From positions 20,882,062-20,942,061 of the forward strand of contig OU612074.1 of NCBI GenBank assembly GCA_914767715.1: a DNA stretch of 60,000 bases. The letters run 5' to 3'. This document shows positions 13,261-25,989 of this stretch, piece after piece; the first letter of the stretch is position 1, and every line of letters begins with the position of its first letter. The DNA is from Membranipora membranacea (lineage: Eukaryota; Bryozoa; Gymnolaemata; Cheilostomatida; Membraniporidae). The translations under genes were made by a program, and so were the position numbers. The notes below the pieces were generated by a model that was not told where the DNA came from, did no database searches, and saw only the letters and a list, made by a program, of their open reading frames with translations.

Positions 13261-14399
13261 CCCCGTTACTTCTTAAAAAACAATACATTGGCCGTGAAAA
13301 TTTGCTGCTAGCTAAACCAGCTAAACTAAATCAAGCTATAATGATTACTCTGCTACATTTGACACAGCTTTTTTTTAAAGATGTAGAGCAATTATTGGCA
13401 CTACATGACAGCTCCATGCAAATTTATTAAGTTTGCAGCCCTCCTCTCTGGTTGTCCCGAATCCCATCAATCTTTGAATATCTCAACAGTTGAAATTGAA
13501 ATCGATTTGGTTGGGACTTTTTTGATGAAAATGCATGATACAAAAAAAAAATCATCTGTCATTTCCACTTTGATATAATTTGATATACACTGGTATAATG
13601 GTTATAATCTATGGGTATTGGTCCTATAGCGGTTTACGCTAGAAAGTTACGATGGAATCTTTGGTTATGTTTCACTGATCTTTTGATTTATTCGAGACCG
13701 TGAAATCTAAAATAGATGACGATAATTTAGCAAGTTTGCTCAAAAAATGTTATCACGATAAAACTGTACATCAAGTCATAATTGAACAAAATGAACAATT
13801 GAAAAATCAAGCCGTAAAAATTATTATCAAAGTTATTGTGAAAACTATCAAGTAAGCATTATTTAGTTGTTGACCCAAGGAGTTGATCTCGCAAGAAAAA
13901 GTATTATAAATAAATGTTTAAAAACACACCTTTTCCCGTCTTCCTCCATCGTTGAGGTCTCACAAGTTGGTAAAATGAAATTGACTTTCTGTAAAAGCAC
14001 GTCTATTTAAGTCTGAATATTATCACGCACTGCCAGGTCAAACGGTGGATCTGCATGACAGAAACACAGGGCACAGCACAAGACTGACACAAACACAGGG
14101 CACAGCACAAGACTGGTCACTCAACATGGTCCGACCCTCAAAATGCCAATCACAAACCAGGCGACAATGCAACCCGCAAGAGAAATCGTTCTTTGTCACA
14201 ACCATCAAAGCAGCCCACAAACTGCAGACCCATCAAAACAAATCCAAATAACCACCAGTCCAAGCACAATAGGCCATTATTGCCATAAAAATACCACACT
14301 TTGGTCACAAATGTTACTGTATGCAAACCAAGATAAAATAGCTAAAATAACATTTTGTTTAATTGAATTAACATTAATGTGAATCATTGATAACAATGT
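13261..14399. other. No gene seen
   Basis: AT-rich spacer between R-a and R-b. The region 14057-14110 holds an imperfect tandem of ACACAGGGCACAGCACAAGA. No coding frame with recognisable content, RNA gene or regulatory signal was found. Confidence 0.5.
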
Positions 14400-17300
14400 T
14401 TGAGCTCCCTTCATGGATTCCTACAGTCTGGAAAAACCTGAATATAAAACTATATAATAATGATACCTGTAAAACAAGCTTAGACATACAAGGTCCATTG
14501 TTGACTGATATTTCAAAAAACTGTCCTGGCTTTGCTCCGGCGGTCTCTTGTAATATTGCCTTTGTATTGATGCCATGAACAACAGAAAGTAATTGAAACT
14601 GAGCAAATCTGGAAGAGACTGCTCCAATTTCCGCATATTTATGTTTCCTTTGTGCCTTCTCCTGGGCACCAACTTTCTATATCTCCTTGTACCATATTAT
14701 CCGAAATCCCCGTGACCTGTGTGTGGTTGAACACTATCCGGAGGACAGAATTCAAAGTTGTGCGAAATTTAATCACCATATCTTGTAGGCCACTTATAAC
14801 AATTTAAAATTACAGTTTTTTTTTATATCACTTCACTCCATATGTAAATACTAAATCAATCCTCTTAATTGACCATTAACTGGTATTTCCTTAATCTCTA
14901 TGGGTCTTGCATTCGGTCAATTTGTCAGAGCAATGTTGATGTTTCTATTTTTGTTACCTATACGCTGTGACTAGTTGTGTGGAATATGTGAATTTGTCTG
15001 CCTTAACTAACACACACATCCTTTCCAACAATTTGATTCTACTAAAACAGTCAGACACCTCTATTTTCGTCACATTATTTTGTCATGTCCATGTTCATAG
15101 AATTACTAGATAATTAAACAAAACTTAAACCACAGCTTTCTGTAGTGATGTGGGTATACCTGGAGGCAGGGCCCATATTAACAAAAATATCCCAGTATTG
15201 AGTAGCATGCGATAGCATAAATCCTGTGTCGAATCTCATCGAGGAAGCAATCTTAGCAATAAAAACTAAACTATGATAAATTTGACTAATTATTGTTAAT
15301 ATATATTATTGCAGTGAGCCACCATGTTGCTATGACTATTTGTTTTTCGGCATAGCATAGCCATAACCTCTTTATTCACTTACAAGTGCAGCTATATTCA
15401 TTTTGAGATTTATCCCTATTTCAATATTTAAAAATAAACCATGGCAACCCGTGATAATAACTTCCCACAGAGTTTCACTTTATAGCAGGAACTCAGTTGT
15501 GTGTCACCTTGCAATTATTATCGCAAGTTTAACTGACATGCAACTTGAGGCAAGGCCACTAAAATAGCTTATGAATATAGGTTATGAGCACTTTGAAGTC
15601 AAGATTAAAAAGACCCTAATTATAGCGTCTTTCACAGAATATGTGTTATGAAAGAGGAACTTGTGTACATATTAATTTATATCTCTCTTATATGTGAGGG
15701 ATATTGCAATTGTCTGAGACACCTCTCTCATTCTATCTTAGCCTGTAATCTACATTAACCAACTATATATATATATATACACACGTTAATAAGGATGGGG
15801 GAGGTCAGGTTAGGTCAGATTTAGTGAGCAACTTGAGCATGTTAACGGAAATGATTGTTTGGAATGATTTATTTTTTGTCAGTATCATCCAATTGAACAC
15901 GCCTGAATAAAAATTGTGCCGTGCCCATTCAATGTGATATTGAGGCACAAGGCATAATGTCTTCTGGTTAATAAAAAAAACAGAGAGTGAATGCCGTATG
16001 AGGAAATACCTGTGAACGAAATAAAAACTCTATTAATCAACTGAAACCGCTACTTAAAAACCTTTTACTCATGAAGTATTCAGCCTTTGACACAAAAGTC
16101 ATAAAAATATCGCATGCACCGCTCATTCATCGTGATCATGTGGTTTCACTCGCATTCAAGTTTTGTAACCATAACCTCTGATATACCCATAAGGGGTTAT
16201 TGCTGCACCAAAAAGTGTGCTGCAAGGCATTGAATGCAAGATATTTAGCAGAGTGTTGAGTATTTTTACCACTGGTATCAATCTAGTCTACATGCTCACT
16301 GATATATTATCTATATGAAATTATCTCATTATGTTTGATTTACAAAAGGTAGAACAAGTTATCAATCTGTGTAGTGTGAGCTGGTACATTGTGACTTGCA
16401 CAGTGTCATGGACAAAGCTGATGCTCTCTAAGTTTACAGAGCATTGTGCAAAACCATTTTGTATTATCACTGCTTTGCTAAAATGGTGGATACAAAAAGA
16501 TTTATAGAAATCGTAGAGCACAGGGACAGCTGGATAGCCTAGGCACTGGAAGTACCGTCACCGTAAAGACTTGGCATTGGCTCTCTCCCAGATCAATCAG
16601 AGCCAAGACATTGGCCATACTTAGTATACCATTATAAACACGTTTCCTCACTTCAGCTGTCACAATGATCATTTCATCAATGTCTTTACCTGAACAATTT
16701 TTCCCCTTTTGATCTAGACCAACAATCCAAGGTATAGATAGATAGATATAATAATGCCATGCTTGATTCACCGTGATAAAGGGTCACATGGCGCTATATG
16801 CAGGTGAAGTACATGTCACTACTGCACACTGGCAACGCCAAGGTCAAAGGAACTTTCCTGGAAGTACCATAATGACTTGGGATTGGCTCCCTCTCCAATC
16901 AATCAGAGCCAACAATGAGTTTTTGCTTTCATCAGTTAACTTTTCAATATGCGTGATTTAATTTCTTTGCAAATTGATTAATTGTTTCTCACTTCAGCTA
17001 GACGGACATGCCAAATAAGAAATAATGAATAATGCCAGTGCTCGATCATCATGATGTTGAAGAACATGGCGTCATGTGCTCTGGTGTGGAGCATTAGACT
17101 GCTGCAAACAGGATCAAAATTGGACGAGATGAAAAGAGAATAGAAGGAAATTCATCAAATTGGTTAAGATGCCTTGATTCAAGAACAAAAACCAAAAGGA
17201 CCGATTAAAAACCGGTTACCATTAAAATTGTAATCTGCTAGCCATGAGGGATAATCACAAATCATAGAAGTTTTATCTCTTTATCATCACTGGCGTCTTA

Positions 17301-18030
17301 CTTAATTGTGGTGCTTCTGTGAGCGGTAATCGTTTCAGCCTTTGACAACAAGGTCATATTGAGGATAAAAATATTATAGAGTAAGGAAAAGAATATCCTT
17401 CCCAAAACATGCACTGTGAGAAATATCATTTCGATGATGTGGTTTCTTTCATTGGATCAAATTGAGTGCATGAGGGAATTAAAAGCTGGTTAAAATCTAT
17501 GTGAGACACAATGTAAAACCCTTCGCATAACACTGTGTAAAGCTAAGGAGTGCACCGTGAAAAACACCTCGTAAAACACTCTGTAAAGCACTAAGTAAAA
17601 AACCACCACTAAAATCAAGCCACATACTGCACTATCTTAAACTATAAATTAGATATCAAAAAAGGCTAAAGATGGTGTCATTCACAGTTTGTTAGCATCT
17701 ATCACCTTTCCTGACAATCATTAGATATATACCGCCCAGCTATAGTCTCAACACCCCCCCCCCCCCTCCCTCCCCGAACTGCTTCAGTATAACATTGCAG
17801 GTATATATCAACTCTTACTACCCTATTGGGCAAATCAATTTTGCAGGAGGTATTATGTATGCAACTTTGAAATAAATATTGTTAGCCAACATTAACCCGC
17901 CCTCATTACTTAATGAAAAATAATACCTTGGCCTTGACCTTGGCCTTGCCGCTAGCTAACATAAAGTCAACCCTAAACCAGCTAAACTAAATCATCCAAG
18001 TGACAGCTCTGCAAAAAATTATATAGTTTA
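14400..18030. repeat. Large diverged repeat, copy R-b
   Basis: Co-linear with R-a (see 8380-13260) and without the reverse-transcriptase fragment. Within R-b the block ATCAATCAGAGCCAA occurs twice (about 16600 and 16897) inside longer direct repeats, and a run of degenerate GTAAAACACT units lies at 17510-17610. A poly-C run sits near 17753-17766. No intact frame. Confidence 0.68.
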
Positions 18031-18161
18031 CATGCAGCACTCAGCTCAGGTTGTCCTTTTCCCTCTTATCTTTAGGACGGAGAATTTTTCATGATTATTC
18101 TTTAAATATCTCAACAGTCAAAATCTTGTGCCCCCAGTTAAACACATTAGATCAGATTACG

Positions 18162-18318
18162 CAATAGGCAAAAGCTGGACCTGTTCCACTGTTATAAAAT
18201 TGATTATTAATAATCGATGAAAAATCCCATACCAGTTGAGAGCTACTGCGTATGGGATTTTACACTGATTATTAATAATCAATTTTGAACAGGTGGAACA
18301 GGTCACTTTTGCCTATTG
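18162..18318. mobile_element. 157-bp palindromic MITE-like element
   Basis: Near-perfect hairpin: the left arm begins CAATAGGCAAAAG and includes ATTGATTATTAATAATC and AAAATCCCATA; the right arm repeats these in inverse order and ends CTTTTGCCTATTG. Arms are about 70 bp around a short loop (about 18230-18250). No coding capacity. No clear target-site duplication was identified, so the superfamily cannot be assigned. Confidence 0.8.
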
Positions 18319-18479
18319 GTATATATTAAAGTATGAAATAAAATATATAATAATATACTATATTGAGTTCAGCTGCTTTGAATTAAATAACGACTTCATC
18401 TATCAACCCATTCTATTCCTAGACATTCTGCAATACGTTCTAACAATTACAGTTTATGACAACCTAGGATATCTTAGCC

Positions 18480-19500
18480 AATGCTGAGTGTTGCCTTGTC
18501 ATCCCCAGGAAAGTTTACAGTCATACAACTTGAGTCAAAGCCACTAAAATAGCTCATAATTATAGGTTATGAGCACTTTGGCAAAAATAATAAGTCCCCA
18601 ATCATTGCATCTTGCACAGAAAATGTGTTATGAAAGAGGAACTGAAGGCTTGTTATTATGTAACGGATATCTAGTTCTTATCTGTAAGGGATACTCCCTA
18701 TTCTCCTCCTTATCATAGTCTGTAATCTATAAAATGCAACTGGATGTTAACAAAGGAGGGATTAAATAACAGATTGCATAATGCAAAGTATTCAATTTAA
18801 ATTCTTTTTGCATCATGACACTGATCAGGTAGCCTCGGCTACGTTCCCCAAACCATAAAAATAGCAGCGTGACAAGGCTACAGATCAGGCGCTAAGATCT
18901 GCTTAAACTATAGCCAACCACAACAGTGTCTTGCTTCCTGCTATTTTTAGCTTTTGCTCATTATAGGTGCAATGTCTTTGAGCCTCCAATAAACTAAAGT
19001 ATCACTCACTTTTCACAATTTTAGCTGAAATGGTGATTAATTTCATCAGTGTACTATTCAATAAATTCCTTAATTTTGATTGATTAATTTTCTGTCCAAT
19101 CATAATAAACGCATGTGCCAAATAAATATAACATATGCTTATTTACATGATGTTGTTGCACATGGTACGATGCGCTATGATATAACCACGTGCCCAGATA
19201 GCAAATGTCGATGAAAAGAATACCCATGTCTTAGTAAGGTATAATTGATCTCCTATACAAAAACTCAGATTAATAAATTGGAATCATTTCCGGCCATTTC
19301 TTACCGACCTACTATTAATCATTAAATTTTAGACTGCTAACAAGAAGAGATGATAATTGAAAATAACAGTTTTTATTTCTATATCACAACATGCATCTCA
19401 ATTGTGACATTTCTGTGTGTGATTACAGTTAATTGGCCTTTGACAACTAAGTCATATTGAGAAAAAAATAGCATAGAGTAAGGATTTTCTTCCAGAAATA
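18480..19500. repeat. Partial third copy of repeat R
   Basis: Shares ordered blocks with R-a and R-b: AGGTTATGAGCACTTTG (18562), TGTTATGAAAGAGGAACT (18626), CAATGTCTTTGAGCCTCC (18970) and CCTTTGACAACTAAGTCATA (19437). The hairpin element at 18162-18318 lies just upstream. No gene seen. Confidence 0.6.
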
Positions 19501-19754
19501 TCGCGCACTCTTAACGTGATCATGATGTAAAAAATGGAGTGCAATAAAGCATTGCATGCAAGAGATTGATCGAAGTTTGTTGAATATGATTTTCACCGCT
19601 GGTATCCATCCTATTTCAGCGCCAATTAGTCTGACTTGTGAATTTTGAGTGATTGTAACCTTGGGTACTGTCTTTTTGAGTAGATTTTGAGAAAACTCCA
19701 AAAATTAAATGTTATGGTGATTGTATATTGTCTCAGTGAAGCCTCCGCTGTCGA

Positions 19755-20000
19755 TTCTTTCTGTGCTGCACTTCTTTTGTTACCTTGTTTGTGAGTAGCA
19801 AACTAATAACCGGACATGCACTTGCTAAAATGACAAGAGCATTTCTCCAGGAAATACTGTGGTTGTTATTGTAGCCCCCACACACGTTTCTTTCTGTGTG
19901 CTGTACTTCTTGTATAACTTAGTCATACTCACTTTATGAGTAGCAAACCCATAACAGGACATGCGCTTGTTCAAATGACAAGAGCATTTATCCAGGAAAG
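19755..20000. repeat. Direct duplication of about 105 bp
   Basis: The stretch at about 19755-19855 recurs at about 19888-20000. Both run from TCTTTCTGTG through GAGTAGCAAAC to ATGACAAGAGCATTT and CCAGGAAA, with roughly 30 bp between the units. No coding content. Confidence 0.7.
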
Positions 20001-20009
20001 CAACCCGCA

Positions 20010-21690
20010 TTTTGGCAACTCAGCAACACGCAACAAAGAAACCCTCAAAGGTATTATTGAAGTTGTTACACGACTCAACATAATTTAAGTGTCAAGTTTT
20101 TGTTGTTTAGCTCAGCGAAATGTTTATTCTGTTAACTTTGAAAAAACAAAACAAAAAAACAATAGATCATAGTTTTTGCCAACCTCTTTTTATTTCTTGG
20201 TCAGCTTATGTAAGTATTTTATTATATGATATTTGAATGATTACAATACGGCTTCTCTGATCTTCTACCTTGTCGCATGGTCAAGAATGATAGGCAAGTC
20301 CAGTAAGAAGATCCCTCAACCTATAGAGGGACGGGCACTTCTTCTCTGCCTTAGAAGTTGCAAAGCTATGATGATAATTATAAGGCTCACACTCATCAAG
20401 ATGGCAAAGCGTAACACTCCACACCAGGACACAGCCCATAAGTTGGTCATTATTAATGTAATAAATGTCTATTAAAAGGTTATTGTTTCTGCCACTGGAA
20501 GTTAATAAAAAATGTTTATTATTATGGCATGTCCAGTGACAGCCAGAACGGTCACTGTCATGACCTGATACATGACAGGTGATGGCTGTTACAATAAGTA
20601 GCACGCTACGATCGGCTGGCACAGGCATAAAGTCACCCTGTTTATGACAAAACAGAGGGTGGGCTGCCCCTAAAGAGGGACGCAAGTTGGACGTACTTGG
20701 AGTGTGATACATCCTAGAAAACTAGAATGCATCCTAGAGGTGAGGCCATAGTTGACCTCCTAATCATAAGTGTGCAGCAAGCTGCCAGAAACTGAAACAG
20801 GCGCTAATCAGCCATTGGCAGTGACACTTTGATGTTAGCCAATAGGCCGAGAAGCTATCAGGTTATAGTCATCACCCTGCACAAGCCACCTGTGCCAATT
20901 ACACATGGTGGTCAAATAAGACCTAGTCTATCTAGAAAAATAAACAACACTAACATACATAAGCGGCAGGGAAGCAATTTTGATTCGTAAAGTCCATTGA
21001 CCAGTTTATTAATTAGTTATTTGATAAACCTGATCATAAAGAGGGGTATGCTGTTCATTGAGTCTTTAGTCTGCCCTAAAGGGAAAATAGAGCAGAGGGA
21101 CGCAAGTTTCTTCTTTTGTTATGAGTTGTGAGGTTATGACAGATAAAAGGTTATGTGGTTAAAGTTTATAGCAATCTTATTATATTTGGTATACTTTTAA
21201 TGGGGCTGTAGTAGTCTTGTCCTAAATTATTAAAGCGTAGCATGCTAGCTGAGGCTTCACAAACCTGTTTCATAAAAACTTGCTACACTTTAGCTCGTCA
21301 CTAATATATTTATATCCATCTCCTGGTTTTGTGTGCTAACCGTTCCATGCTGTGAAGCAGTGGTGATCAATCACTGACCCAAAGGTGAACTGTACTTATT
21401 AATTGCGTCCATTGGCTGATGAGCTTATAACAAGGAAATCCGAAATCAGTCAAGCTTCAATGTAACCTGATTCTAGCGTCATTCACACTACAGATAACAA
21501 AGAGGAAATAACATAATTTCACAGACGACACACCGCACGTTACTGAGTTATTAATCAGAGAAGATGACGAAGGGAAAAAGGTTCTCTTAGATCTAAAGTA
21601 AGCGATTTCATCTATATCCTCCTTCCACACAGTTCAATTGAAGCGGTTACTAATTGCTGCTCTGTGGTTTCTCAAGCTGGCAAAATAATT
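20010..21690. other. No gene recognised upstream of the P450 gene
   Basis: Intergenic. A 143-codon open frame on the minus strand (20712-20281) has no recognisable domain, no hydrophobic or compositional pattern and no homologous copy here. The string GAGGGACGCAAGTT occurs twice (about 20673 and 21097). Otherwise nothing is seen. Confidence 0.4.
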
Positions 21691-21699
21691 GGAGCTGGA

Positions 21700-21708
21700 T
21701 ATATAAAA
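21700..21708 (+). promoter_or_regulatory. Possible TATA box of the P450 gene
   Basis: TATATAAAA lies about 200 bp before the P450 start codon, a plausible distance if transcription starts near 21730 with a 5' UTR of about 180 nt. AT-rich surroundings make chance matches likely; no initiator or other element was identified. Confidence 0.3.
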
Positions 21709-21907
21709 AAGAAGAGGTTTGTTGTAAGATGGAACAGAAAGCCATCAACTAGTAAAGGAGACACAGTTAGAGCAAATTAAACTCATCCTATACATTTATT
21801 TGTACAGCTTTTACAAGTTAATTCGGATCCAATTCTAAATAACGTGTTATCATTTTATATTAGTTAAATTTATCACATATTATTAGACGACTTGACTGTT
21901 AGTGATA

Positions 21908-24900
21908 ATGATTCCATTACCAGTTTATTTGGGTTCTGTAGCTATCGGACTCGGAGTTTACATGCTTATCAAATGGTACAGGGTGAGTGTTCTACTTCAA
22001 TATTTATTTGAATATAGTTTTCAAATGGAAAGATTTAGTTTCTTCTCTGTTTTAATTCTGATGTTATGTTCTGTATTATTTATATGGCATTGTGTTGTGT
22101 CTGTATGCTGGCGGCCTTCTCAGATTTTTTCCATATGTTTCTCAAATTATTTTTTCATAAATAGACCTTTGCAATTCATCTGATTTAACAGAGAATTTTG
22201 CTTTTAAAATTTTGATTTTACATTTGTGTAGTAAGCTGAGAATTAATCAGTTTTTCCAAATCATATTAACTATGCGAAATACATTATATATTACCTAGAA
22301 ATCATGAGTAAGCCTTACAAAAATTCATCAATATGATTTTTCAATCCTTAGGATCCACTGCGGAGGATACCTGGACCATCATCGATACCACTGCTCACTA
22401 ACGCTCTGGAGTTTGGAGACGGTAAAATGCACATGCAGCTGCATGACCTCTATAACAAATACGGAGCTGTATGTAAAATATTCGTTCATCAACAGCCAGT
22501 GGTTATAGTGAGCAGCAGTGAAGCTATCTATGAAGCTCTTGTACATAGAGGTAGGAATATTCTGTAGAACATTTTATCTTATCCATAAAAAATCAATCAT
22601 TCTTAATACCCAAAGGCACGGAGAGTTTTTGCAACTAAGTTCGCTATGTTTAGGTGCTCTGCCTGGGAATGCCACTACCATGGACGAACCCTTGAATTAC
22701 GTTCTACTTTATATTCATATGCTTTCATCGCAGATAAAACTTTGTGTTCAGATATGAACTTTACCCTATAGTTATTTAATTTGTATATAAATTTTACAGG
22801 TACAGATTTCGTAGGCAGGGCGGTAACGCCGAGAGCTCATGCTGTACTCAGAAAAGATATTATCGCAAGTGTAAGTCTCAATTTGGTTTCTGCTAGTAGT
22901 TCATTCAATAAATTAGAAAAGATGGTTCCCAAATATATGGTGAGAGAACTGTTTCAAAGTAAATCTGTGGTATAAGAATCGCACTTTAACACAACTGTGT
23001 CATTGATGTTGGTTTTAAATTTACAGAATTACACAGACCCAGCCTATCAGCCCCTCAGGAAGGCATTCAGTACAGGTTTGAGAGCGTATGGAGAGGGACA
23101 GACTAGACTAGAGTCTATCATACAAGACACAACATTGGACGTTATCGAGTCAATGATGGAGAAAAATGGAGCAGAGTTTGATCCTTACAATGTTGTGTTC
23201 GGATTTGTCTGCTGCATAGCTTCCACAATTGTGAGTACAGCCAGGTTAAACATCCGTGATTCCTTTAGGATGTGTTCAGAATGCTCAGACAAGACGTTGT
23301 GTTTTGTGTATCCTTCGGGCAAAGGCATGAAAGTGAGTTATCATTTCTTGAAGGAATACCCTGTGCGCTGAGTCAATAGGTAGTCATGGATATGGCAATA
23401 GCTTGTTCCTTCTTGTAGTCCTTAGGCTCTTGGTAACTCTGCTTTATTTACTTATTTTTTCTTCCAGCTATTAGATGATAAATACACAGCTGAGGACAGC
23501 ACCACCAAAGCCATCCATGATCTCAACCTACAGATACTCAAAAGTCTTGACCCTGGTACCAGCTCATCCCTCCTAGACTTATTTCCAGCGCTTTACAACA
23601 TTCCAGGGCTCTTTACAGAAGCCCACAACACGATCCGAGATGTGAGGCAGCTCCATGAGGAACATGTATTTAAACGTATTGAGGAGGCCAGAGAGAACTT
23701 TGATATACAAAACATGAGAGGAGTTTTAGATCAATTCCTCTTATCACAGAACCAAGATCTCCGACAAAAGGGTCAGACTTATATCACTGACGACGGAATT
23801 GCTGGTCTTGTAATTGATGTCATATTTGCAGGTGAGCAAAAGAGGGAAAAGAGACTTTGGTTGGGTTTATAAGCCGCCTTCAGCTACAGAGATCTGCCCT
23901 TAATGAATAAGGAAATCGTTTTTGTTCAGTAAATAATCTGACAAACTATTGATGAGTGCTTTGCATTTTTTTTTATAGGTGTGTCCACCACATTGGGAAC
24001 ACTCTGTCACTGTCTGTTTGAGCTTGTGCATCATCCAGATGTACAAAAGAGAATACAAGCAGAGATGGATGAAAACTTCTCTGGGAATGATGTGATTGGT
24101 CGTTCAGATAAAGAAAACCTACCAACTTTGGAAGCTTTCTTCTTGGAGATTAGTAGACATCTTAGCCTGGGGCCCATCTGGAGACGCCTATCACTCAGAG
24201 ACTCCAAAGTTGGGGGCTATGAGGTACGCACGTAATCAATCATTTTAATTGTTGATCTTACATCTTACATTAATCATTACATTACGTTAATTTGTAAGCA
24301 TTTGTATGTCATTTAAAATATCCTTATGATTTTTTATTGACAAATTTCTTTCTGCGAACCATCCAATCAACATGGAATACAATTTGTAATCAAATATTTT
24401 TTAGATACCAGAAGGTACACGTGTTTGGATGAATAACTTTTCAGCATCTCATGATGATTTGGTGTTTGACGAGCCATTTAAATTCAATATAGACAGATAC
24501 TTGGAGAAAACAGGCGATGTGGTTCGCCCAGACCACCCAATGAGGAAAAAGTAAGGCCTTTAATCTTTTTTTTTGCAATTAGCAAAAAAATTTAAATTGA
24601 CACCAATAAAAAGTTCACCTCCTGATTGTTTGCTGTCTGGGTTTTATTATTGCCGTCTAAGACAAGTCATTTTATTTTTCTATTTCCTTTTCAGTCATAA
24701 AAAATAATGATATGATATGCTCTTTGATAAATTGTTACACTTGATTAATGCATAATTACAGATGGTGCTAGATTTTTGTTATTAGAAATTGCAAATAACT
24801 AAAAAATACTGTCATCCTAAATTATATACATCCATTATATATATCAAGGTAATCGAGTTTCTTCTACTGCTTTCATCATGATATTCGTTTTCATCTTTCC

Positions 24901-25125
24901 AGTACGATAGCCTTCTCACTCGGACACAGAAAGTGCCCAGGGCAGAGCGTAGCGCAGACAAAGATGTTTATCTTCATTTCTAACCTGCTGTTACACTTTG
25001 ACCTCCAGTCAGCAGGAGAATTACCTTCAGATGATCCTAGAACATTTAAACTGGAGACTGGACTGACTCCTCCTAGATTTAACATGAGGATGGTACCTCG
25101 TCACACCACGCCTCATAAAGGTTAA
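21908..25125 (+). CDS. Microsomal cytochrome P450, intact, 508 aa, 8 exons
   Basis: Haem-thiolate mono-oxygenase anchored in the ER membrane; substrate unknown. Exons: 21908-21982, 22352-22550, 22800-22870, 23027-23230, 23468-23831, 23979-24223, 24405-24550, 24903-25125. All borders are GT-AG, phases agree, and 1527 nt gives 508 codons plus stop, the usual P450 length. Exon 1 is a signal-anchor (about residues 4-22 hydrophobic, then KWYR). Exon 2 has the proline hinge RIPGPSSIP. Exon 4 has the helix-C region LRKAF. Exon 5/6 encodes helix I, FAGVSTT. Exon 6 has ExxR as EISR. Exon 8 has the haem loop FSLGHRKCPG with the cysteine ligand. Character resembles clan 2 (CYP1/2/17-like), inferred from motifs and the layout KDIIASNY before helix C. 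It has an inverted decayed duplicate at 42.2-45.5 kb. Confidence 0.93.
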
Positions 25126-25500
25126 AAGGTCAATCACATGACATGCAGTATCTGACGCATATTTGTGGTTGAACACGTTTATTGAATCTCACTTTTGTTA
25201 CGATGTTGGTTCGAAACAACCAACTGATCTTTAATTATTTTGTATGGAGAGGAGGGATTTTACTGGCTGTGAGTCTGTTTTGTTCTTGTTTTGCTTTTCA
25301 AATTTTCAACCTATCTTGTCGTCCGTACCGAGGACCTGATCTATGACATGACAAACAAGACTGTATATAATATTTTTATTTATGTATTATTATGCTTGTA
25401 ATGCTTTATCTTTGTGATACTATCTGATCTCTGAATTTTGCTTCTAATGTTGATCTATAATTTAATATTTTATACTTCTAATTAATGGTTAAATTTTAGT

Positions 25501-25506
25501 ATTAAA
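25501..25506 (+). other. Possible polyadenylation signal of the P450 gene
   Basis: ATTAAA about 375 bp past the P450 stop codon, in AT-rich sequence. It is the best variant signal noticed on this strand in the 3' flank, but it is not distinctive. Confidence 0.25.
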
Positions 25507-25639
25507 TGTTTGCTTTACTTAATCAGTAGAATTTAAAATTGGCCCTGGCCAACTGTTTCTAGAAATGCAGTATATCTTGGAAGATAATGAGATTCCTTCT
25601 CTTCAGTAAAGTTGTAGTTGTAAATAATGTTGACCAACC

Positions 25640-25985
25640 AATCGATCAACAATGATACCCGTGTTCAATCACAGTCTGGAATTAATCAGTTGCAACAATA
25701 ACATGTAATAGCCGATAGACACTGTATGATGACACATACACAACAAGATAAAATACTATGTAAATCACTACTTAAAACACAACACAAAACCCTATGATAA
25801 AGGTAATGAGAGGTTTTGGGACACCTTTGTTCTCCTGAGCAAAAATGGGAAGCAATAGCATGAGAAACACTAAACAATAATGGTATCAATAAAGACATCT
25901 TCCATTTGATAGGTATTTGAGCGTCCTCTTTTGTCACAAATTCATCAGGTGCTATAATGCTGCTAAAACTCAACTAAAATGAAAT
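25640..25985. other. No gene seen
   Basis: AT-rich intergenic sequence after the P450 gene. A minus-strand open frame at 25973-25686 has no recognisable feature. Confidence 0.4.
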
Positions 25986-25989
25986 CACA

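Noticed and set aside
17510-17610. Degenerate GTAAAACACT units resembling a spaced-repeat array
   Set aside because: Units are irregular in length and spacing and the sequence is animal nuclear DNA; neither a CRISPR array nor an ordered satellite.
20281-20712. 143-codon minus-strand frame next to the P450 promoter region
   Set aside because: No recognisable domain, no second copy and no splice partners; length alone is weak support in 60 kb.
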